From contig BBFE01000024.1 of the NCBI GenBank assembly GCA_001313085.1, positions 1-55,698 of the forward strand: a stretch of DNA of 55,698 nt, written 5' to 3'. The first letter of the stretch is position 1. Every line of letters starts with the position of its first letter. The notes under the pieces were generated by a model that was not told the origin of the DNA, made no database searches, and worked only from the letters and a program-made list of their open reading frames with translations. The translations under genes and the position numbers were made by a program. Of this stretch, positions 25,751-36,485 are shown one piece after another. Origin of the DNA: Paenibacillus sp. JCM 18996 (GTDB taxonomy: Bacteria > Bacillota > Bacilli > Paenibacillales > NBRC-103111).

Positions 25751-26989
25751 ATGCTGGACACAATCTTGCTCGCACTGCAGATTGTCTTGGCGTTAATCGG
25801 AGGCTACCAGCTGTTTTTTGACTTTTTTCGGTTGGTCAAAGCCCAAGGCAACCAAGCATTTCGCGCCGACGAAATCATTTGCGGTTCTTGTCGCGGCTCA
25901 CAATGAGGAACAGGTTGTCGGGGCGCTGATCGAGAATCTCAAGCGGTTGGATTATCCGAGACATTTGTACGATATTTTTTGTGATTTGCGATAACTGTAC
26001 CGACAATACAGCGGAAATCGCCCGTTCCCTGGGGGTTTACGCATACGAAAGACGCAATCCTAACCTCAGGGGAAAAGGCTACGCGATCGAGTGGATGCTT
26101 AAGGAGCTTTGGAAGCTCCCGCGCTCTTACGACGCCATCGTGATGTTCGACGCGGACAACCTGGTAAATCCTGATTATTTGACACATATGAACAACGACC
26201 TGTGCAACGGTTCGCGGGTGATTCAGGCCTACCTGGATACCAAAAAAACCCTCACGATTCCTGGGTCACCTCCGCTTACGCCATCACTTACTGGTATTGC
26301 AACCGTCTATGGCAGCTGCCGCGCAAGAAGCTGAAGCTGGCTAATTATCTGGGCGGTACAGGCATGTGCTTCGAATCCAATCTGCTGAAGGAAATGGGTT
26401 GGGGGGCCACATCCCTTGTCGAGGACCTGGAGTTCACGATGCGCTGCGTGCAGCGCGGCATTTACCCGACTTTTAATCACGAGGCGAAGGTCTATGACGA
26501 GAAGCCTCTGACGTTCAAGCGTCCGCCAAGCAGCGGCTTCGTTGGATGCAGGGACACTTTACCGTGGCCAGAAGATTCTTCTTCCCGCTGCTGCTGCAGG
26601 GGATCAGGGAAGGCAGCTGGGCCAAGATCGATACGGCCATCTACGCTTTGAATGTGTACAACACGTTTGTCGGCTCCATTGTCACCGTTCTTCTTTGGGG
26701 GGATCTGGTGCTGACCGGAGGGACTTCTTTTACATCGCTGTATACGGTCGCTCCTTTGGTTTTCAACATTCTCACCGTCGCCATCTACGCCCAGTTCCCG
26801 CTTGCAATGATCATGGAGAAGGCGCCGCTCAAGTCGTACAAAGGCCTGATCACCTATATCGTCTTCCTGCTTTCCTGGTGGCCGATTACGTTCTACGCGT
26901 TCTTTACTCAAAACAACAAGCAGTGGAGCCATACCGAGCATACCCGCGTCATCCGTCTTGATGAAGTTCAGAGCAAGCAGGTAAGCTAA
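25751..26989 (+). CDS. Membrane GT2 glycosyltransferase (processive type)
   Basis: ATG at 25751. Residues 5-25 form a membrane helix (LLALQIVLALIGGYQLFFDF). The GT2 core has AAHNEEQVVGALIENLKRLD, FVICDNCTDNTAEIARSLG, the DxD-like MFDADN, the catalytic SLVEDLEFTMRC and the QRLRWMQG motif (read after repair near 26522). Three to four C-terminal membrane helices follow. Frame breaks near 25806, 25880, 25975, 26248 and 26522. About 410 residues. ED plus QxxRW is the pattern of cellulose or hyaluronan synthase-like enzymes that both polymerise and export a glycan. Product unknown. Confidence 0.82.
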
Positions 26990-27015
26990 CAGCTGCAAGC
27001 TGTGAGCTAAAAGCA

Positions 27016-27044
27016 TTGACATTCCCTTTTAAGCGTGGTATTGT
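27016..27044 (+). promoter_or_regulatory. Promoter of the infC operon
   Basis: TTGACA (27016-27021), exactly 17 bases, TATTGT (27039-27044). It stands about 310 bases before infC and starts the long leader. Confidence 0.75.
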
Positions 27045-27195
27045 AGTTTAGTCGATTTATATATGCACAAGCAGAAGCGCCCGCTTCTCACCTGTCCGAC
27101 TAAAGTTGGCTGGTATTCGGATCTTTATAACAAGAGCGAAGATGATCATTCGATCATAACAGATGTGGGCACTTATGCGCCCGCATCTTTTTTTT
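27045..27195 (+). promoter_or_regulatory. infC-rpmI-rplT leader with attenuator (L20-leader type)
   Basis: The leader begins near 27050 and includes the CCCGCTTCTCACC box and pairing segments (ACCTGTCCGACTAAAG) typical of Bacillales L20 leaders. It ends in a strong terminator, GATGTGGGC paired with GCCCGCATC plus eight T (27161-27195), placed about 160 bases before infC. In B. subtilis L20 protein stabilises such a terminator to repress its own operon; the same control is inferred here. Confidence 0.75.
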
Positions 27196-27353
27196 GTTAA
27201 AGAAGTTAAAGTTCGCTGAGGTTTATGCTGAATTCAGACATTCTTTTCCGGGAAAACCTGCATTTTAATCGCGGTCGCTCATCCTTGAATGGCTTCGGTA
27301 GAGGTTTTCTTGATTCATCGAAAGTCAGTTAGATCCTATGGAGGTGGCACGCT

Positions 27354-27866
27354 ATTAGTAAAGAGCATCTAATCAATGAGGAAATTCGAGCCAAAGAAGT
27401 TCGTTTGATCGGCGCTGACGGAGAGCAGCTGGGAATCAAGCCTTTCCGTGAAGCGATGCAGCTCGCGGCGGACGCGAACCTTGATCTTGTCAATGTCGCT
27501 CCAACCGCCAAACCGCCGGTATGCCGCATTATGGATTACGGGAAGTTCCGCTATGAATTGCAGAAGAAAGACAAGGAAGCCCGCAAGAACCAGAAGATTG
27601 TGGATATCAAAGAAATCCGTTTGAGCGCGACGATTGACGAGCATGATTTCCAGACCAAGCTTCGCAACGTCCAGAAGTTTCTGAATGACGGCGACAAGGT
27701 GAAGCTGTCCGTCCGTTTCCGCGGCCGTGAAATCGCGCATGCGGAGATCGGCAGAAGACAGCTGGAGCGTATGGCTGCGGAAGTGGCTGAGCTCTGCAGC
27801 GTTGAACGCGCACCGAAGCTTGAAGGCCGCAGCATGATTATGATTCTTGCGCCTAAAGCCAACTGA
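27354..27866 (+). CDS. infC: Translation initiation factor IF-3
   Basis: IF-3 binds the 30S subunit and checks start codons. I place the start at an ATT codon, 27354-27356, because GGAGGT lies eight bases before it and the protein then begins (M)SKEHLINEEIRAKEVRLIG, as in Bacillales. The rare AUU start is known to allow IF-3 to limit its own synthesis. 170 residues. The N-domain has DLVNVAPTAKPPVCRIMDYG and the C-domain RFRGREIAHAEIGRRQLERM. It is the first gene of the infC-rpmI-rplT operon and has no frame break. Confidence 0.93.
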   Translation: MSKEHLINEEIRAKEVRLIGADGEQLGIKPFREAMQLAADANLDLVNVAPTAKPPVCRIMDYGKFRYELQKKDKEARKNQKIVDIKEIRLSATIDEHDFQTKLRNVQKFLNDGDKVKLSVRFRGREIAHAEIGRRQLERMAAEVAELCSVERAPKLEGRSMIMILAPKAN

Positions 27867-27938
27867 TTTACGGACTATTCCGAAGGTTCTCATCGACCTA
27901 TGCGATATACAATATTTTTTTTAGGAGGAACAATTCCC

Positions 27939-28142
27939 ATGCCAAAAAATGAAAACACACAGCAGTCTTAAAGACCGTTTCAAAATTACGGGGACTGGTA
28001 AAGTCAGAAGATACAAAGCTTACAAAAAAACCATCTTCTGTCCGGTAAATCCGCTCGCCAGAAGCGCGTTCTTGGAAGCAACCCTGTTATGTCTTCCGGA
28101 GACGTAAAGCGTCTGAAGCAGGGCCTCTCAAACATTAAGTAA
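27939..28142 (+). CDS. rpmI: 50S ribosomal protein L35
   Basis: Small basic ribosomal protein of about 66 residues. ATG at 27939 has AGGAGG upstream. The reading frame is broken twice: in CCAAAAAATG (one A too many, expected [20 protein letters not shown]) and in TACAAAAAAACC (two A too many, expected [17 protein letters not shown]). The end [14 protein letters not shown] is intact. An essential ribosomal protein is very unlikely to be broken, so this is one of the best indicators that the runs are sequencing errors. Confidence 0.88.
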
Positions 28143-28181
28143 TTTAATTATTTTTTTCTAAAAAACTAGGAGGGTTTTACT

Positions 28182-28543
28182 ATGGCAAGAGTTAAGGGCG
28201 GGTTCGTTACCCGTCGTCGTCATAAAAAAAATATTGAAGCTTGCAAAAGGTTACTTTGGTTCCAAACACCGCATATTTAAAACAGCTAATGCGCAGGTTA
28301 TGAAATCCTTGCTGTACGCATACCGTGACCGCCGTCAGCGGAAGCGCGATTTCCGCAAATTGTGGATCGTCCGTATCAACGCGGCCGCACGTTTGAACGG
28401 CTTGTCCTACAGCAAATTGATGCACGGCTTGAAGCTTGCAGGCATCGAAGTGAACCGCAAAATCCTGGCCGATCTGGCTGTAAACGATCAGCAAGCCTTT
28501 GCTGACCTGGCTACTGCAGCCAAGCAAAAAAATGAACGCATAA
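28182..28543 (+). CDS. rplT: 50S ribosomal protein L20
   Basis: L20 is needed for early 50S assembly and regulates its own operon through the leader. ATG at 28182 follows AGGAGGG. Two one-base insertions disturb the frame: in CATAAAAAAAATATTG near 28228 (expected [16 protein letters not shown]) and in CAAAAAAATGAACGCATAA near 28530 (expected KQKMNA and stop at 28543). Between these the sequence [20 protein letters not shown] is perfectly conserved. Repaired length is 119 residues, exactly that of the family. A terminator follows at once. Confidence 0.9.
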
Positions 28544-28547
28544 TTTG

Positions 28548-28577
28548 GACCGCCTCCTTCGTGGGGCGGTTTTTTTT
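28548..28577 (+). terminator. Terminator of the infC operon
   Basis: ACCGCC pairs with GGGCGGT around a short loop, followed by eight T. Confidence 0.88.
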
Positions 28578-28667
28578 GCTGCCGTAGAGAGCCCCTGCTC
28601 CTATCATCAGGGAAGAGGTCCCATTCACTTTTTTCATAATGAATATGGTTGAAATTGTGATAACCTA

Positions 28668-28696
28668 TTGACTAATGGAAAGGCTATGCATATAAT
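28668..28696 (+). promoter_or_regulatory. Promoter of the ilv-leu operon
   Basis: TTGACT (28668-28673), 17 bases, TATAAT (28691-28696), placed just before the T-box leader. Confidence 0.8.
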
Positions 28697-28719
28697 TAAC
28701 TAAAAAATCACACAGTTGA

Positions 28720-29037
28720 ATTGTTGAACGGCTATGAAGAGGACGAAGTGATAAGGGCCTTATGTCCAGAGAGCGAAGGAAACGCTGAAACCTTTGCCTT
28801 AATCCTTTATCGACGAGCTCACCTCGGAGCTGTTTCCCTGAAAAGCTTGCCTTACGGCAAGGGTATTAGGGGGAATCGGAGAAGCACACGTTACCGTGCT
28901 GAGGTGTTCCATTGAATACCTGCTAAGGCTGCATGCTGTGAGGCATACGGCAAAATCTGGGTGGTACCACGGAAGATTTAACCCCTTTCGTCCCGTCAGG
29001 CACATATTGTGTCTTGGGATGTGAAGGGGTTTTTTTG
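28720..29037 (+). promoter_or_regulatory. T-box leader, probably leucine-specific
   Basis: All main parts are visible: the K-turn region (GAAGAGGACGAAGTGA), AGAGAG bulge, a specifier region GAGCTCACCTCGGAGC with CTC (Leu) at 28818-28820, the T-box TGGGTGGTACCACGG at 28958-28972, and a terminator AACCCCTT...AAGGGGTT with seven T ending near 29037. The antiterminator would form with uncharged tRNA-Leu. A CTC specifier is normal for ilv-leu operons; the choice of CTC rests on its position and context. Confidence 0.88.
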
Positions 29038-29079
29038 GTTTCATAAGAAACCGATCCATTCGGAAGGAGGAAAAAAAGC

Positions 29080-30829
29080 ATGAGTATTGGAGCCGAACCG
29101 TTGCGCTCTAAGGAAGAGCTGATCAAGAAAGCAATGCAGCCCGACATCATCAGCGGATCAGAAATTCTGCTTCGCAGTTTATTATTGGAAGGTGTCGAAT
29201 GCGTGTTTGGCTATCCGGGAGGTGCTGTTCTTTACATCTACGACGCTCTGCACGGTTTCTCCGATTTCCAGCATCTGCTGACCCGGCACGAGCAGGGGGC
29301 CATTCACGCGGCGGACGGATATGCCAGATCAACCGGCAAAGTTGGAGTATGTATCGCCACATCCGGACCGGGAGCAACCAACCTGGTCACCGGGATCGCA
29401 ACAGCCTACATGGACTCCGTACCGCTGGTGGTCATTACAGGCAACGTGGCCACTTCCTTTATCGGAACCGATGCGTTCCAGGAAGCGGATATTACCGGAA
29501 TTACGATGCCAATAACCAAACACAATTATCTGGTCCGCAAGGTGGAAGACCTGCCGCGGATCATCCATGAGGCGTTCCATATCGCAAATACAGGCCGTAA
29601 AGGTCCGGTACTGATCGACATTCCAAAAGATATCTCGGCCCAAACGACCGAGTTCAAGCCGGCGAAGGAAGTATCGATTCGTGGATACGAGCCGCAGCTT
29701 CCGCTGGCTACAGATCAGATCGAGAAGCTGGTGCAGCGGATTGAATCAGCCGAAAGACCGGTCATTATTGCAGGCGGCGGAGTCGTATACTCCGGCGCGC
29801 ACAAAGAGCTTTTGGAATTCGTAGAAAAAAACGCGGATTCCGATTACAACCACTCTGCTCGGACTGGGAGCTTCCCAAGCGGCAATGAGCTGTGGATGGG
29901 AATGCCGGGAATGCATGGGACGTATGCGGCCAACCAGGCGATCCAGAATGCGGACTTGCTGATCTCCATCGGTTCCCGGTTTGACGACCGCGTAACGATG
30001 AAGCTGGAAGGCTTCGCCCCCAAGGCGCAATGTATAGCCCACATCGACGTGGATCCGGCCGAGATCGGAAAGAACGTAAAGACGGATATCCCCGTGATCG
30101 GTGACGTAAAAGCGGTATTGGCCTATGCCAACACCTTGGCGAAACCGGCGAAGTCGCAGCAGTGGATCGAACAAATCGCCGAAAACAAGAAAAAACTACC
30201 CTCTGCGGTACAATGACTCCGACACCGAGCTCAAGCCTCAATACGTTGTTGAGATGATCAACGAGACGACTAAAGGGGAAGCGATTGTCACAACAGATGT
30301 AGGACAGCACCAGATGTGGGTTGCGCAGTTCTACAAGTTCCAGAATCCTCGCTCTTTTGTAAGCTCGGGCGGGCTCGGGACGATGGGCTTCGGATTCCCG
30401 TCGGCGATCGGCGCCCAAATGGGGAATCCCGATAAACTGGTAATCTCCATCAATGGAGACGGCGGTATGCAGATGTGTGCCCAAGAGCTTGCGATCTGCG
30501 CCATCAACAACATTCCGGTGAAGATTGTGGTCATCAACAACCAGGTGCTTGGAATGGTCCGCCAGTGGCAGGAGCTTATCTATGAAAACCGCTTGAGCCA
30601 TATCGACCTTGCCGGAAGCCCGGATTTCGTCAAGCTGGCGGAAGCTTATGGAGTGAAAGGACTGACTGCCGGCAGCAAGGAAGAAGCGCGCAAAGCATGG
30701 CAGGAAGCGATGAACACCCCCGGACCGGTGCTGGTCGAGTTCAAGGTCAACAAGTCCGAGAACGTCTACCCGATGGTAATGCAGGGCAGCACGATCAGCG
30801 ATATGGTAATGGGGGATGAGCAGCAATGA
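29080..30829 (+). CDS. ilvB: Acetolactate synthase large subunit
   Basis: First common enzyme of valine, leucine and isoleucine synthesis; needs ThDP, Mg and FAD. ATG at 29080 follows GGAGGA. The catalytic Glu is in TRHEQGAIHAADGYARSTGK, the ThDP/Mg site in SINGDGGMQMCAQELAICAI plus VINNQVLGMVRQWQ, and the FAD region around GMPGMHGTYAANQAIQ. One short segment (about 29836-29868) is readable as IPITTTLLGLGA only in another frame, so two compensating errors flank it. A third error is one extra A near 30190. Repaired length is about 583. ilvN overlaps its stop. Confidence 0.9.
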
Positions 30830-31314
30830 TGACGAAGCATACGATTTCCATTCTTGTCAACAATCAACCAGGCGTCCTGCAAAGGGTCGCCGGCCTGTTC
30901 GGCCGCCGCGGCTTTAACATCGAGAGCATTACAGTAGGGGAGTCCGAGGAAATCGGGCTATCCCGGATGGTCGTCGTGACCATTGGCGACGACAAGACTT
31001 TGGAGCAGGTGACCAAGCAGCTGTATAAGCTGATCGATGTGATCAAAGTCATTGACCTCAGCTCCAACCCGATGGTGGCCAGAGAATTGGCACTCATCAA
31101 AGTGCAGGCCGAGCCCGCGTTGCGTCCCGAAATTCTTGGGCTGGCGGAGACCTTCCGCGCTGCCGTCATCGACATCGGCCCAACTTCATTGATCGTTCAA
31201 GTCATTGGAGAGTCCACCAAGATCGAAGCCATGACGGAACTGCTCAAGCCTTACGGCATTAAAGAGCTTTCCCGCACAGGCGTTACTGCCATGACCCGCG
31301 GCATAGCTGATTAA
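30826..31314 (+). CDS. ilvN: Acetolactate synthase small (regulatory) subunit
   Basis: Carries the ACT domain for valine feedback. Its ATG (30826-30828) overlaps the ilvB stop codon (ATGA), so the subunits are translationally coupled. Residues 4-80 are the ACT domain (HTISILVNNQPGVLQRVAGL, then FGRRGFNIESITVGESEE). The C-terminal half has the ALS small-subunit domain (IDIGPTSLIVQVIGESTKIE). One clean frame of 162 residues, the usual length in Bacillales. Confidence 0.95.
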   Translation: MMTKHTISILVNNQPGVLQRVAGLFGRRGFNIESITVGESEEIGLSRMVVVTIGDDKTLEQVTKQLYKLIDVIKVIDLSSNPMVARELALIKVQAEPALRPEILGLAETFRAAVIDIGPTSLIVQVIGESTKIEAMTELLKPYGIKELSRTGVTAMTRGIAD

Positions 31315-31322
31315 ACGCAAGT

Positions 31323-31379
31323 TCAACCTCTTTTGCGGCATCCGCGTGTCCTATGAGTCTTTTATGCCGTAAAAGGTTA
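31323..31379 (+). promoter_or_regulatory. Inter-cistronic hairpin between ilvN and ilvC
   Basis: AACC-CTTTTGCGGCAT pairs with ATGCCGTAAAAGGTT around a loop of about 22 bases (one-base bulges). No T run follows, so it is not a terminator. In B. subtilis a stem-loop just before ilvC protects a processed ilvC-leu transcript; the same role is inferred. Confidence 0.55.
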
Positions 31380-31395
31380 ACTCAATAAACTATAA

Positions 31396-32420
<1,025 letters not shown>

Positions 32421-32552
32421 TTAAGGCATAGATGTACGGGCACGTACATAAACGTGTTAAATAGCGGTCGAGGGTTAGAACCAGTCGGAGAGCCCTCGGC
32501 CATCGTTTATGTTAGATTAAAAAACGAGAGATATCTTCATGGAGGTGATCCG

Positions 32553-34038
32553 ATGAGAAAGATTTATATCTTTGATACGACTCTAAGAGACGGCGAACAG
32601 TCTCCGGGTGTGAATCTGAACATGCAGGAAAAGGTGGAAATCGCCCTGCAGCTCGAGAAGCTTGGCGTAGATCGAATGGAGGCGGGTTTTCCGGCGGCAT
32701 CTCCAGGGGATCTTGCAGGTGTCGACGCGGTAGCCAAGGCAGTGAAGAACGCCACGGTTATCGGTCTGTCCCGCTCTCGCACACAGGATATTGACGCAGT
32801 CAGAGAAGCTTTGAGGAATGCCCAGGATCCCTGCCTGCATCTGTTTCTTGCCACGTCTCCAATTCACCGCCAGCATAAGCTGCGCATGGACAAAGGCAGG
32901 TGCTTGAAACCGCGGAGGCAGCTATTCGATATGCCAGGAAATATTTTGCCAAAATCGAATTTTCACCGGAGGACGCAGGCCGCACAGAAATCGACTTCCT
33001 AATTGAAGTCACGGCTATGGCCATTCGCGCTGGAGCGACAGTGGTGAACATCCCCGACACCGTCGGCTATCTGTCTCCGAACGAATACGGCAGCATTTTC
33101 AAGACATTGAAAGAAGAAGTTCCGGGTATCGAAAATATTCAGCTAAGCGCGCACTGCCACGATGACTTGGGAATGGCTACCGCGAACGCGCTTGCCGCGA
33201 TCATGAACGGGGCCGACCAGATTGAAGGCACGATCAACGGCATCGGAGAACGCGCAGGCAACACGGCGATTGAAGAAGTGGCGATGGCTCTTGAGACGAG
33301 ACAGCATTTTTTTTATAACGCGAAGACTTCGCTCGTCCTTGGCGAAATCTCCCGCACCAGCCGATTGGTGAGCAGATTGACCGGGATGGTCGTTCCGGCG
33401 AATAAGGCGATTGTGGGAGCGAATGCTTTTGCCCATGAATCCGGTATCCATCAGGACGGTATGCTCAAGGAGAAAACAACCTACGAGATTATGTCCCCCG
33501 AAACGATCGGACTCAAAGAAAGCAAGCTGGTGCTGGGGAAACACTCCGGACGCCATGCGTTCCGCGAGAAGCTGACGGATCTCGGTTACAAGCTGAATGA
33601 CGAGCAGGTCAATCACGCTTTCGGGAAATTCAAGGATTTGGCCGATAAGAAAAAGGATGTTTCCGACGAGGACATTCGCGCGTTGATCGAAGAGAAGCTG
33701 ATTACCAGCCGGAGGTATTCACACTGGAGACGGTTCAAGTTTCCTACGGAAACCGCTCCGTTCCTACGGCAACGGTTCGCGTGAAGAAGATCGACGGACA
33801 AATTTTCGAAGAGGCCGCTCTGGGCAACGGTTCGGTTGATGCGATCTACAATGCGATTGACAAAGCCACTCAAGAGACGGTTGAGCTAGACGATTACACG
33901 ATCCAATCCGTTACTCACGGAAAAGACGCCCTCGGCGAGGTACATGTTGTGCTGAAGCAGGACGGCATTTCCGAGCAGGGCAGAGGAGTGTCGACCGATA
34001 TTCTGGAAGCCAGCGCTCGTGCGTACATCGACGCCTGA
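32553..34038 (+). CDS. leuA: 2-isopropylmalate synthase
   Basis: First committed step to leucine. ATG at 32553 follows GGAGGTGAT. The TIM-barrel part has [30 protein letters not shown], and the metal ligands in [40 protein letters not shown] is the subdomain hallmark. The C-terminal LeuA regulatory domain follows ([37 protein letters not shown]). Frame breaks: near 32898 (one base missing before [14 protein letters not shown]) and near 33705 (before [15 protein letters not shown]). A T run near 33310 is tolerated in frame. Last gene of the operon; leuB is about 5 kb away and leuCD are not in the window. Confidence 0.92.
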
Positions 34039-34112
34039 ACCGGTTGATCGATAAGCGCAGCCAGCCTGCCTCCCAACGCAATAATATGACATTGATTTAA
34101 CATTTTCTGTAT

Positions 34113-34159
34113 AAAAGTCCCCGTTCATCGGCTGTGAAGCCGTACAGCGGGGGCTTTTC
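34113..34159 (+). terminator. Terminator of the ilv-leu operon
   Basis: AAAAGtCCCCG and CGGCT pair with AGCCG and CGGGGgCTTTT, followed by TCTT. The T tract is modest. Confidence 0.7.
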
Positions 34160-34274
34160 TTGTGCGGGAGCATAGAGTTACACTGCGGTGGTGGAGCGTG
34201 AGAGTTGATCATCTACATTAATGGAAAAGGTTTCATCAGAGCCGGCAGGAGAACTGAAAGGACGATAGTACTGT

Positions 34275-35131
34275 ATGTTAGAGCAGATCATGGAGGAAAT
34301 TATACAAAACCGCATACTTCCGGATTCGATTTATCATTGGGGTGAATTAAAAGGGGGGACCGACAGTACAGTCGGGGTAATTGGGACCCAAGTTATGCCG
34401 GAAATGTATGTGGTAAAATCAAATACATCCGAGCGAATTGCCGCGGAGCTGCATTTTTACCAAATCTATCGGGGGTTGCCGTTGCTGCCGAACATCAAAT
34501 ATGCGGATGCGGAATACCGTTATATCATCTACGATTTTATCCCGGGAGAAACCCGTTATAGCCGTGGAACGAAGCAGGATCTCCTGCACAAATTGATAAG
34601 CTTGATGATTAAACACTACGTTCCTCCCGAATCGCCGGATGATTACGAATGGGTGGAGGATCCAAAACGTGTAGAGCATGACATTGATTATTCCGTCTCT
34701 GTAATTGGGCTCATCTTAAGGAAGAGGACCATGTTCTGGTAAAGGAGATTCACAGGCGCCGGAGCAAGCGGATAACGAAAAAAAGGATCTCTATGTGCTG
34801 CACGGTGACTTCGGCGTTCATAATTTTTTTGTTTGAACATGGAAAGCTATCCGGCGTTATAGACCCGATTCCTTCAGTCGGCCGCCGGTTGTACGATCTT
34901 TTGTATGCATTTTGTTCGTCGCCGGATGATCTGCATTTTCCCATTTTGCTGCAAGCTGTAGAACAAATGAACAGTGAATCGATTCATAGAAACGAATTAA
35001 TAGAGGATATGGTTATGGCATTGTATTTTCGGATCGCTACATGTTTACTGCATCATCCGGAGGATCTGACTCAGTATCAGCATGCATGGAAGGAATGGAG
35101 ACAATTGATTGATGGTAATGACGGACACTGA
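34275..35131 (+). CDS. Aminoglycoside phosphotransferase-like kinase (APH family)
   Basis: ATG at 34275. The N-terminal lobe has a glycine turn and beta strands (WGELKGGTDSTVGVIGTQ, MYVVKSNTSERIAAELHFYQ), and a hinge YRYIIYDFIPGETRYSRGT. The catalytic loop is VLHGDFGVHNFLFEHGKL with the metal-binding GVIDPIP after it; the latter replaces the usual DW/DF. Frame breaks near 34735, 34760 and 34830 (an A run and a T run). About 285 residues when repaired. Small-molecule kinases of this fold are common in Bacillales; the substrate is unknown and drug resistance should not be assumed. Confidence 0.7.
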
Positions 35132-35344
35132 AAATTTTCAACAAAAAAAATAAAAAAAAGGGAATATTAGGGAAAATATTGAAAACTGCGCTTCAAGTAT
35201 TTTTTGTGACGTGTGAGCTAAAGTGATAAGCGAGTACATAAATCTCTTTAAAAGATGTCTGTTGCAAAAAAAATTGAGCAGCATTTTGGATATCCGATTT
35301 GTAAGACCAAACAGGAGTAAGGAAACGGGGGCATTGTTAACGAA

Positions 35345-35883
35345 ATGACTGGAAAAAAACTGCTGCCATAATTTATATCATCTCCGGTCCGTGCGGGGTG
35401 GGCAAGTCTACAACCGCCAGACAGCTTGCCAATATTTTAAATAATGCCGCACTGATAGAAGGAGATTCTGTCGACTCCATGCTGATAGGTAAAGAGGAGC
35501 TTCCTTGGGAGGAACGCCTGTCTTTAACGTGGGAAAACATACTTTCCTTGACGCGCAATTTTGTTCATAACGAATTTAACGTAGTGATTGATTACGTGAT
35601 TGAAACGGAGCTCGACTGGTTTTGCAAAAAAAATGTTTCAGACTTGCATGCACAAATCAGGTATTTCGTTTTAACTGCAGCAGAGGATTCGTTAATCCAT
35701 CGTCTTAATGAACGAGGGAGCGGCGATTTGATTGAGCGTTCTCTATTTTTTTTAAAAAATCAGCTGGAGAATTGTGCTTCAAACCGGCGGTATCTATATG
35801 ACACTACTTCTAAACCGACGCCGGAGATTGTAAAAGAGATGGTTAATCGGTCAGATGATTACCAGTACCTGTTTGTACACTGA
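35345..35883 (+). CDS. P-loop small-molecule kinase (zeta/Cpt-like)
   Basis: ATG at 35345 followed by an A run with an indel; the next frame gives a beta strand and a P-loop IYIISGPCGVGKSTTARQLA. A short acidic motif EGDSVDSMLIG follows, where this type of kinase holds its substrate or metal. A lid-like Arg stretch (HRLNERGSGDLIERS) is present. About 180 residues. This layout is found in AAA_33/chloramphenicol-phosphotransferase-like kinases. The substrate is unknown. It sits beside the APH-like kinase, but no overlap or shared operon signal proves they work together. Confidence 0.65.
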
Positions 35884-35965
35884 GATTAAATAAAACCGAC
35901 TGTTCAAGCTAAGGGAACAACGTACTTGACAAAATGTATGTAACTAAAAGAGGGGCGGGGTGAAC

Positions 35966-36130
35966 ATGAAAATTGTTGCCGCAACTGATTCAGACTATGG
36001 ATACATTCGAGACCGTGATCATCATATTTTAGAGAGCTTAATCCTGCCGAAAATTAAGGGTAAAGAAATATATATACTGCGCAACGATGATCAATGTATT
36101 ATCGGATGGATGAGGCACGGATATTTTTGA
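35966..36130 (+). pseudogene. Truncated GNAT-type acetyltransferase, N-terminal part only
   Basis: From an ATG with GGGGCGGGGTG upstream, about 53 residues read MKIVAATDSDYGYIRDRDHH then ILESLILPKIKGKEIYILRN, DDQCIIGWMRHGYF. This is the beginning of a GNAT acetyltransferase up to the second strand. The acetyl-CoA binding region (R/QxxGxG/A) and the rest are absent; instead a terminator-like hairpin and repeat remnants follow. A T run near 36123 also breaks the frame. The gene was probably cut by a mobile element insertion or deletion. Confidence 0.6.
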
Positions 36131-36175
36131 GTTTTATGCAACGCTAGCGACGGAAAATGGAGTTAAATTCAGCAT

Positions 36176-36221
36176 AAAAAAAAGGGCCTCATTACCCACT
36201 TAACAGTGGGGTTTGAGGTCC
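36176..36221 (-). terminator. Strong hairpin, terminator on the minus strand
   Basis: GGACCTCA-AACCCCACT pairs with AGTGGGTAATGAGGCCC around GTTA; on the minus strand eight T follow. It probably belongs to a vanished insertion element. Confidence 0.55.
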
Positions 36222-36261
36222 TTTCGCTTATAATTTGGGATGTGCCTATTAAATGCGAACA

Positions 36262-36278
36262 TTTTTGGGACAGCCCCC
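36262..36278. other. Insertion-sequence-end-like remnant
   Basis: TTTTTGGGACAGCCCCC has the form of the right terminal repeat of many IS families (GGGGCTGTCCCAAAA reversed). A similar inverted piece, GGGACTGTTCCCAAAA, lies at 36480-36495. No transposase remains between or beside them. Confidence 0.35.
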
Positions 36279-36332
36279 TTAAGGGCGATTTATTTTTTGG
36301 CTTGCTTGTTTTTTTAGCTTCGTGTGCGGCTT

Positions 36333-36485
36333 CGTCCCGCCTCCACTCGTCAGAATGGAACGGGACGTTCTTCGTCACTTGCCACCGATTATAAGGTAAA
36401 TGTATGAACAAGACAGGTCCCTGGTCCTGAGAAACAGGTTTCTTTCTTAATTCACCCGAAGGGTGATTGTGTTCTGAAAGGGACT
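36333..36485. repeat. Nuclease-element flank repeat, copy A
   Basis: About 150 bases are closely similar to 54308-54449, the 5' flank of the nuclease gene at 53600-54282. Both contain the CGTCCCG/CGGGACG hairpin, the stretch TTCTTCGTCACTTG and the ATGAACAAGACA...GAAGGGTGAT segment. Only the flank remains here; the nuclease gene is absent. Similarity stops near GGGACT on the right side in both copies, which may mark the element end. Confidence 0.75.

Noticed and set aside
27939..28543. Programmed ribosomal frameshifting in rpmI and rplT
   Set aside because: L35 and L20 genes are not recoded in related bacteria, and several sites need +1, others +2; sequencing error explains all of them.
29765..30826. 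353-residue open frame antisense to ilvB
   Set aside because: ilvB is certain; the reverse frame has no ribosome site and no family resemblance.
36169..36411. 80-residue minus-strand protein beginning MFIHLPYNRWQVTKN
   Set aside because: It is formed by joining an element flank to unrelated IS-like sequence, and it spans two hairpins. The shared peptide with the other copy could follow simply from the DNA repeat.
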